Shown here: one piece after another, positions 57,540 through 64,000 of the stretch
Numbering within the stretch: position 1 is the first letter of the stretch
Layout: each line of letters opens with the position of its first letter
Assembly: GCA_000507305.1 (NCBI GenBank)
Contig: DF239895.1
Location: 7,568-71,567, forward strand
Length of the DNA: 64,000 bases
Direction of reading: 5' to 3'
Source of the DNA: Breviolum minutum Mf 1.05b.01
Lineage: Eukaryota; Sar; Dinophyceae; Suessiales; Symbiodiniaceae
Position numbers and translations under genes: made by a program
Notes under the pieces: model-generated
The model's database searches: none
Seen by the model: only the letters and a program-made list of their open reading frames with translations
What the model was told of the DNA's origin: nothing

Positions 57540-58145
57540 TATTGCAGCAATTATCCATGATTGAAGGGGTCCTGTCATTAGCCACAGTTTTTATACGTTT
57601 TGAAGGAGGTATATTTTGCCAACGGGTCACGTTGCTACACACAAATGTTGAGCAGTTTTTTGAATTAATTAATATCATTAGTGGATCGTGCTTGTCACCC
57701 ATGCAAGCGTTCAATTCACGCCAGTTTTGAAGATTGGAAAGACGAAAACCATCCATCTCAAGATGCGCAACGACCAAATCCAAAAAGCCATCATCAAACC
57801 CAAATGCTCCATGGGACGATTGAATATTTGCCTACATCTGGCATAAATGTATGGTACATGTAGGTCACAACTCCAGTCCCATGTAGCAAACGGGAAACAT
57901 AAATCCTTAAGAAACTTAGAGACACAATTTTTTAACTAGAAACCTATGGGGATTGTTCAATGTGTTTTTGATTTGTTTCGTTTGGACATTCCCGGAAACC
58001 ACGAAAAAGGTCGATCGGCGATTCTTCTGTCCATCGCGCAGACAATGCCACTGCTGCTTAGCCTTAAGAATCACAGGGAGTTTGGAGCCCCTTGCTGCTG
58101 GAACCATACCAATAGCAGTTGCAGCAACCAAAAAAAACAGCAAAA
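57540..58145 (-). CDS. Minus-strand exons of an unknown gene
   Basis: Block ~57785-57590 encodes LDLVVAHLEMDGFRLSNLQN, WRELNACMGDKHDPLMILIN. Block ~58140-57960 encodes LVAATAIGMVPAARGSKLPV, ILKAKQQWHCLRDGQKNRRS, TFFVVSGNVQTKQIKN. Both look folded. Order and joining are not shown by the sequence; a plus-strand frame over the second block is also open. No family recognised. Confidence 0.4.
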
Positions 58146-58734
58146 TGCGCTTTCATATATTCATTTAGAGGGAAAATTGGGAAGATGTTCATCATCCCCC
58201 TGCCAAAAAAAAAGAAACAAACATGTCGGAGATATTTCTGTTAAACCCTTCGGCATAAATAAGGGGTTCAACCCTATAGTGCTCCCACAATATTGCCTTG
58301 ACCAATAACTGATGAAAAGTTGGATTCTTATTTAAATTTGAAAGCTGTGAAAATATCTAAAGCCCGGATGATCCAATATAACCTGTAAAGATGCCTGGAA
58401 GACCCGTGAAACAGGGTTTTCCACTTGTTCCCCAAGAAAATGTATTTTCTGTTTGGGGGGCCACTAGCAGAACTTGGGCTTTCCCGCTTTCCCGCTTTCC
58501 CTTTTTCTCAATCTTAAAGAACAAAACTAATTTGAAGAAGGGCAATTACTTCAGGCGTTTTTCACCTATCTGTGGATCTAATCTCCACAAGAAAAGAAAA
58601 CATCCAGCTTCCCCATTTTCAACAACTAATACTACTACCATCCAGATCAAGGAAAAGCCACCGCAACCAAAAAAAACATCCCACAATCCCGTTTTTGACA
58701 GCACATTGTTCAGCGAAAGGCACTTCTTGGGCAA

Positions 58735-59060
58735 ATTAATTCCTAACCCTGAATTCTTTGCGCATTCTGGGGTGGAATGCCCCACAATCACGGGGTTTGC
58801 CATAATGACTTAAAACAACCCTAAAAAATTGGAAAAAACTCTACATCACCAAGGGAGAATACCTGTCAATCTTTAGCTAGTTGGTGGTTTCAACCCCTTT
58901 GAAAAATATTAGTTAAATTGGATCACTTCCCCAAATGGGGATGAAAATAAAAAATATTTGAAACCACCACCCAGTTAGGGTTGATTTTCTCATGTAACTT
59001 TCGGTTCTTATGGTGGAATTTCGGAATACCCTACAATCACCACCACCAAAATGTTGGGGT
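58735..59060. repeat. AATTCTTTGGGTATTTTGGG-type repeat, two copies flanking a family I element
   Basis: 58735-58795 (AACCCTGAATTCTTTGCGCA, TTCTGGGGTGGAATGCCCCA) and 59005-59060 (GGAATACCCTACAATCACCA) match 44511-44576. Each has a small inner palindrome around GGGTGGAATACCC. They encode similar peptides on the minus strand (VIVGHSTPECAKNSGLGI / VVIVGYSTPKYPKNLGLGI), so they may be paralogous exon pieces or element parts. Confidence 0.5.
58877..58974 (-). mobile_element. Family I introner, copy j
   Basis: CTAGTTGGTGGTTTCAACCC ... ATATTTGAAACCACCACCCA. Near-consensus. A minus-strand open block ends at its donor side (FGGGDCRVFRNSTIRTESYM); the downstream frame reaches a stop at once, so it may be a 3' end. 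Confidence 0.75.
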
Positions 59061-59094
59061 GCCAGACCCTGAAGAGGCCGCGGGCCAAGGTGGG

Positions 59095-59304
59095 TCACTA
59101 AACGAGCCCTTGCCGATCGTTATGTGTATGGAGTTTTTTTTGTTCACCTATAAATGGCAGAAAAGAAATGGGGTAACTAAAAGTATAACCCCTATACGTG
59201 GAGTTATCTCACCCTATATATACAGTACATATTGATTTAATTTCACCCTATAAGTGGACTTATTTCACCCTACTTATTGATTGGTTTTTGGGCCCACCTT
59301 GTAC
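59095..59304. mobile_element. Family IV inverted-repeat element, copy 3
   Basis: CCAAGGTGGGTCACTA ... TTGGGCCCACCTTGTAC, about 210 bp because the centre repeats TTTCACCCTATAAGTGGACT-type units. The right end abuts a minus-strand exon and supplies a GTACAAG donor. Confidence 0.75.
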
Positions 59305-59450
59305 CAATTCTGAGATCCAACTGACCCACTGCACCTTGAGATCCCCTTCAGCGGCCCAGGCACTTGGGCGTCTGTTCCAAACAACGTTTGAAGATCGCCT
59401 CCTTCAACTCTATCGTCACGTGCCATTTGTCCTGTCATGAGGTTCATCTT
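59305..59450 (-). CDS. Minus-strand exon abutting a family IV element
   Basis: Open block encoding MTGQMARDDRVEGGDLQTLF, GTDAQVPGPLKGISRCSGSV, GSQN. It ends exactly where GTACAAGGTGGGCCC begins. The acceptor of that intron was not fixed; CTCTTCAG at ~59076-59069 (minus) is a candidate. No family recognised. Confidence 0.45.
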
Positions 59451-59847
59451 GAAAAAAAAGCATATGTTTGGTGACTTGGTGGTTTTGGGCAAAAATTGTA
59501 GTATATACGTATATTATTACATTAGGTACCGTGGATAGTTTAAGTTGGTGGTCTATAAAGTATATTAAGATCACATGTTTCTTCTTTTTGGGTCGTTTAT
59601 ACAACACTTCTTGAAACAGGATGTAGTTGCTCATCGAAAAACGCACATCCAAGCGTCAATGTGGTGACACTGACGGCGGTTTGTGGGAAGAAGCACAGGG
59701 GTGTTCAAGTGCTAAGTGTCAGGTTATATATGGCTGCATTCCGGAATTGGTATGTAAATGTAGTGGCTTGCCGTTCATACGAATATGCCGGATACTGAAC
59801 TATCCTGAAATATCTTGAGGATGGGATTGGATCCCTTAACGTTCGCC

Positions 59848-60091
59848 CTTAGCTCCCTGGCCCCTGAAAAGGCCTAGCCACCCACCCCGAGCCACCCAAA
59901 AGGGAACGGATTCCCAGAGGCTCAGTGTATGAATTTACCTATATACATTTGGTTGGTAAATGTAGGTAAATATAGCATATATATATACGGTATATACGTA
60001 TTGAGTATCTGATGTATCTGGGATTGTGACCTCCTTTTGCCATCAATTTTCAGGGGGAGAGCTGCTGCTAGTTTTAGGGAGCCACTTCAAA
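59848..60091. mobile_element. Family V-like element with a family III element nested inside
   Basis: Outer TTAGCTCCCTGGCCCCTGAA and TTTTCAGGGGGAGAGC ... TAGTTTTAGGGAGCC. Inside, 59930-60000 carries AATTTACCTATATACATTTG and GGTAAATGTAGGTAAATATA, the family III arms. Confidence 0.5.
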
Positions 60092-60335
60092 CGCGCCACG
60101 AAAAAATATCCTCGGATACTTTCCATGGAATCCTGGTTGTTTAAAGGGATCCTTAAAATGGCTTATTAATGCTTGTTACAATCCCCAGATAACTGGGTAG
60201 TAAGGATTTCATCCCTTATATAACCCGACCAACAACTTTTTTTCATTGCTCAAACGTCCTTTGGTATGTTTTTCAATGCTGCCAAAGTGAGGATCGTATC
60301 GGGCAACCTGAGGCCGCAATCAACAAGAAAACTGT

Positions 60336-60497
60336 GTGACGGAAATGTAAGGGTACCCCGCAATGCCACCCAAGAAACACAACACCTTATTAAGGGGTCA
60401 TCAACAACCATAAACCCAACATAATCAATAATAACTAATAAGGCCATATTTCTTTGGGGGTGTGGCATTGGCGGGGCACCCTCAAATTCCCATGACT
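60336..60497. mobile_element. Family XII inverted-repeat element
   Basis: GTGACGGAAATGTAAGGGTA + CCCCGCAATGCCACCCAAGA on the left; TCTTTGGGGGTGTGGCATTG + GCGGGGCACCCTCAAATTCC on the right. Half copies at ~40040, ~49960 and ~53225. Confidence 0.65.
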
Positions 60498-60788
60498 ATC
60501 AGGGCCCTCCACGACACGACGAAAACATCATCAATTTCCAGGCAACGATGTTTGATCGCTGGATTCCGGCGATTCAATTTGCAAAGAATATATAATTTCA
60601 GTGTTGGGGTTCAAATTTATCGCCCCTTCAAAGAAAACTTAATTTATCTCATGAACACGGGTTATAGCACGGTTATAGGGTAAGTTGCAGGTTCATACTC
60701 AATCCCAGACATTTATTCAGGCAGAAATCTAGATCAAGATGTCCAAGATTTTGTTTTGGAATACTGTTGATATATGTATATATATATA

Positions 60789-60890
60789 CCCTAGACATCC
60801 AAAATACCTCCTGAGAAGGTGCTTTAGCTACTTATTTTTTTGGGGGGGGGGTCCAAATACCTTCTCAGGTGGTGTTTGCATGTCTAGGGA
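60789..60890. mobile_element. Family X inverted-repeat element
   Basis: CCCTAGACATCCAAAATACC + TCCTGAGAAGGTG against CCTTCTCAGGTGGTGTTTGC + ATGTCTAGGG. About 102 bp with a G-run centre. Confidence 0.8.
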
Positions 60891-60942
60891 TACATTGAAA
60901 TTGTAGGAATCGGACAGTTTCGGACAGCCAAGGACCTTGCTT

Positions 60943-61163
60943 CTAAACAGGTAACGAGTCCCTGATGATTTTTTCTTCCCAAAAAGATGCGTCGTAAATG
61001 TTTTTGGTAATGAGTGCTTCAAGCCCTGCTAGTTGGTGGTTGAACCATCTCAATTAAAAAATATTTTAGTCAAATTGGATTATTTCCCGCAGGATCGGGG
61101 TAAAAACATATAATCATAATATTTGAAACCACCACCGTTTGCCTGCATTTTGGACGTTTCAAA
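60943..61163 (-). CDS. Two exons joined across a family I introner
   Basis: Upstream exon ~61160-61136 (ETSKMQAN), downstream exon 61028-60943 (AGLEALITKNIYDASFWEEK, IIRDSLPV, stop 60943-60945). Removing 61029-61135 (GT...AG, 107 nt) joins AAC G|CA GGG in frame. The upstream exon is short and its acceptor (TCTGAAAG) is tentative. Hydrophilic helix; no family recognised. Confidence 0.45.
61029..61135 (-). mobile_element. Family I introner, copy k (canonical GT-AG intron)
   Basis: CTAGTTGGTGGTTGAACC ... ATATTTGAAACCACCAC. Minus strand: GTGGTGGTTTCAAAT ... ACCAACTAG, 107 nt. Confidence 0.8.
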
Positions 61164-61346
61164 CTTTCAGAAAGGAAAACATTTCACAAATGTTAATCTG
61201 ACACAGTAGACCACCAACCGTCATCACAAAAAATCCAACTATCCCATCCAAATCCAACAAATAGGAATCAAATACAGGAAGTCGCCACCCACCTAGGCAC
61301 ACAAACAAAATGGTAAAAAAAGCAGTACCAAAAAAGCAGTACCAGA

Positions 61347-61444
61347 CCCAAACGCTCAATGTATGGTAGAGTTACCTACATTTGGTCAATTTGTATGGTA
61401 AATGTAGGTATACTGTAAATATACCATGCATTTGAGTATTTGGG
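61347..61444. mobile_element. Family III palindromic element
   Basis: CCCAAACGCTCAATGTATGG ... TATACCATGCATTTGAGTAT + TTGGG. About 98 bp. Confidence 0.75.
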
Positions 61445-61540
61445 AGAGTAAAGATACATTTGAGAAAAAACACATTTTTGGTGCTTTATTTTGTGACTAT
61501 GCCACCATAATGGATCTGAATGTCCATTCCTCTCGACATC

Positions 61541-61822
61541 TGCAAGGTGGAACCCTACTAGGTATAAATGGAGTTAGAACTCCTATAAATGGCCGAAAAA
61601 GAAACATGGGTTAGCTGGGGTTATTTCAACCCTATAAGTGAAGTTATAAATCTATGGTTATATGGTGTTATAACTCTATACTTACTGTTGATGGAAGAAA
61701 TCCTGCACCAGTTCATAGGTAGTGTTCCCATTATTTACAAGGTTCTATACATCTCAGGTGGTGCAGGATTTCTTCCATCAACAGTATGACAGTATGACTA
61801 GTTTTTTGGACCCACCTTGCAC
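61541..61822. mobile_element. Family IV element with a second palindromic element nested inside
   Basis: Outer TGCAAGGTGGAACCCTACTA and TTTTGGACCCACCTTGCAC. The core TATAAATGGAGTTAGAACTC matches family IV. At 61688-61788 an almost perfect palindrome, TGTTGATGGAAGAAATCCTG + CACC ... GGTG + CAGGATTTCTTCCATCAACA, interrupts it; its ends match the elements at 46111 and 49351. Confidence 0.8.
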
Positions 61823-64000
61823 AAATCAACATATAAACAAAGCACTCCATTTGCTCGGCCACACGGGGCAAGCTAAAGTCCAACACCTCGAGAACAGATC
61901 AAGAATGCCACTGTCCATGGATGGCACTAAAGAAAGCAGGAGGGCACAAGGTAGGTAGAATGTTCCTTTAGAATAAGCAAACTATAAGTATATGTATATA
62001 TATGTATGTATGTCTATATCATATCGCTATTTGCTTACTGCAAAATCAATAAGCAGGGTGTTGACGCAGCTCCATTTTAGCATTTGAAATAAGGTACTTG
62101 AAAAAAACAAACTCTATGTGCAAGTTGCCCTGTGGCTATCTGTCAGGTCATTGGTCCTCCCAACGGGTTCTAGTGAAACAAAAATCATCCGACCGTTCTA
62201 AATGGCGTTAAACAAAAACCTGGTCAATAAGTCTTATCAATGGGTAACTGAGGACATGACCCCTATAAAATATCTATAAAAGGAGTTATAGGAGCCCCTA
62301 CTTATATCTGTTTTTGGGGCCACCTCGTCGGTATGCCACGGGAAATGAAGCTGGAGAAAGATCGTCTGTTTACCATTAGCAAGACAGGTTTTTGGTGGTC
62401 ACCAGAAGTTGGGCACTAAAAAAACGGGCACTTCTCCTATCTATAGTCAATCGTCGATGCTCCCCAAAACATCAACAAGGGAACGGAATCATATATATGC
62501 TCATCAATTCATTCAAATAATCCTGAAATCAATTTCATAACTTGATTTTATAGGATTCTTCTTTGGAATTCCTGCTTTTTCTTACATATTTCTTCCACAC
62601 CGAGCCAGCGACATCAATTTCTTGTGTGGGGAAGATCTTTCCCCTTTTCGACTCACCAGACCCCAGGGCACTTGAAGGAACTCGGTGGGAAAGAACTGCA
62701 GCCGTGATGCCTTAGGATTTCCCCCACCGATTACGGGTGTTGAAAAGTGACGGCCGACCACTCGTGGTCCCTGAAAAAAACCACCCGTTGAACAGCAAAA
62801 AAAAACTGAACAACATGGCAGTTGGAAGGGAACTTTCCTTTTGGTGCCCGGCCTGTTTTGTAGAAGTTATTATCAAGTATTTCTCATCATCCACACATCA
62901 GATGAATTTCAGGCCCATGATCTAGCAATCTAACGCAAAGAAGGTGGATTTTTTGGGGCCATGCTAAACTTTAAACGTCTAGGGTATATGTTTTTTCCAA
63001 GGATGGAATTAAAGGATAGAAAAATACATGCAAAACATGGGCCAAAACTTCCAAGCCAAAACAACAGTTGGAAGGGCGTGCCATGGTGCAAGAAGTAACA
63101 AAAAAAGACAACACAGATCTACACGTCACAATGTCTTGATTCTTCAAGTGTTCCGCATTTCCACATCTTTCACATTTCAAAAAATCAAATTTAACCTACA
63201 ATCCGACCCTACACATCCCCAAGGTTTACTTCAAGAAAAATCACAAGGCATTTGTATAACCCAATTAAATATATAAACATATACATTACGAACCAACTGC
63301 AAGGAAAAGGCACTGGAGTGTTCTCATGTCTAATGTTATCAAAATAACGCTTCCCCCTCATACACTGTAAGTATCAAGTTTGATTTTCCTTTCAAAATAA
63401 TGGGTCCCATTGAATGACTCCTGTGATTTGTCCATCCTTCTGGGATTCCCCAAACATAAGCATGGACGATAGAACCAAGATTTGCGGCCGGCACTGCCTG
63501 TTGGGCTGGAACATCGTCGTCAATGGTTGGTTGGTTTCTGAAGTTGATTTATATATGTCTTCTGTTTCAAATTGGTAAACGATTTTCGGTAAAATTTGTG
63601 GAAAAAATGCAAAGAAACAGCTGGGATGCAACAAATCCCCATAGGATCCATGTATGGTATATTTACTTGTAGTATTTACTAATACCATAGAAAAATCAAC
63701 CATTCATGTATAGGTCAAGATACCCTTCCCATGAAGAGTCGTCATGGGTGAAGCGACCCTGAAACAGCTCAAGGGAAGACTGTTATGATTGCCAAAGGGA
63801 TGACTAACATCATTCAGGTTTGCCGATAAATGTACGTACGTATGTATATGGGTGTTTCCAAAAATGGTAGCACACCCAAATCATCCATTTTAATAGGGTT
63901 TCCATTATAAACCATCCATTTTGGGGTATCCCTATTTTTGGAAACACCCGTATATCAAAATGCATGTAACTAAATACATATTGATGAAGAATGAATACAT
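61823..64000. other. End of window: elements only
   Basis: 62240-62335 is a diverged family IV copy (ACCCCTATAAAATA ... TGGGGCCACCTCGTC). 63637-63708 is family III (GGATCCATGTATGGTATATT / ACCATTCATGTATAGG). 63846-63955 is family VII. I saw no exon I would defend. Confidence 0.5.
63846..63955. mobile_element. Family VII inverted-repeat element
   Basis: TATGGGTGTTTCCAAAAATG ... CTATTTTTGGAAACACCCGT + ATA; inner arms CCATTTTAATAGGG / CCATTTTGGGG. About 110 bp. Confidence 0.85.

Noticed and set aside
1..64000. Dinoflagellate spliced-leader relic (CCGTAGCCATTTTGGCTCAAG-like)
   Set aside because: I looked for it upstream of gene starts and saw no convincing match; AGCCATG at 5391 and 4751 is too short.

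Overview
The window looks like nuclear DNA of a dinoflagellate (probably Suessiales: Symbiodiniaceae or Polarella-like; inferred, not proven). The reasons are genes split into many short exons, long runs of genes on one strand, at least one GC-AG intron, two gene families I know as greatly expanded in dinoflagellates (positions 5395-7532 and 24390-26949), interstitial TTTAGGG repeats, Lys/Ala/Pro-rich proteins, and introns built from short inverted-repeat elements (introners). No bacterial operon, rRNA, tRNA, CRISPR or viral gene was recognised. All exon edges are by eye unless a splice junction is stated.

Region 1 (1-~9.5 kb, plus strand): tandem repeats, an RS/coiled-coil gene (648-2250), a transposase-like dinoflagellate family member (5395-7532), a basic alanine-rich protein (7697-8896) and a small ORF (9184-9399). 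Two single-N positions (2552, 3997) sit at edges of exact-looking 200-bp duplications and are probably assembly scars. It ends in a ~50-bp-period tandem array and a 994-bp N gap (10019-11012).

Region 2 (11.0-37.4 kb, minus strand): about ten multi-exon genes, all on the minus strand, so regions 1 and 2 converge on the array and gap. The best recognised is a DUF7869-like DDE-type gene (24390-26949). Others are unknown proteins with clear coding character. The intergenic signature is a GC-rich hairpin (AGCGGCgcgaAGCCGCT type), single at several places and in a 50-bp tandem array at 29711-29888. A 142-bp sequence occurs twice, identical and inverted (13469-13610 and 31448-31589). TTTAGGG repeats lie just upstream of the 21564 gene start.

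Region 3 (37.6-64 kb): few exons, all supportable ones on the minus strand, with at least a dozen families of ~100-150 bp terminal-inverted-repeat elements. Family I (TIR CTAG-TTGGTGGTTTCAA) has about eleven copies, all in one orientation. In several cases removing the element as a GT...AG intron joins two open frames exactly. This is the main discovery: a set of introner families seen in the act of being introns. At 47.16-48.13 kb an intron-poor ORF sits between 16-bp direct repeats inside an inverted-repeat element.
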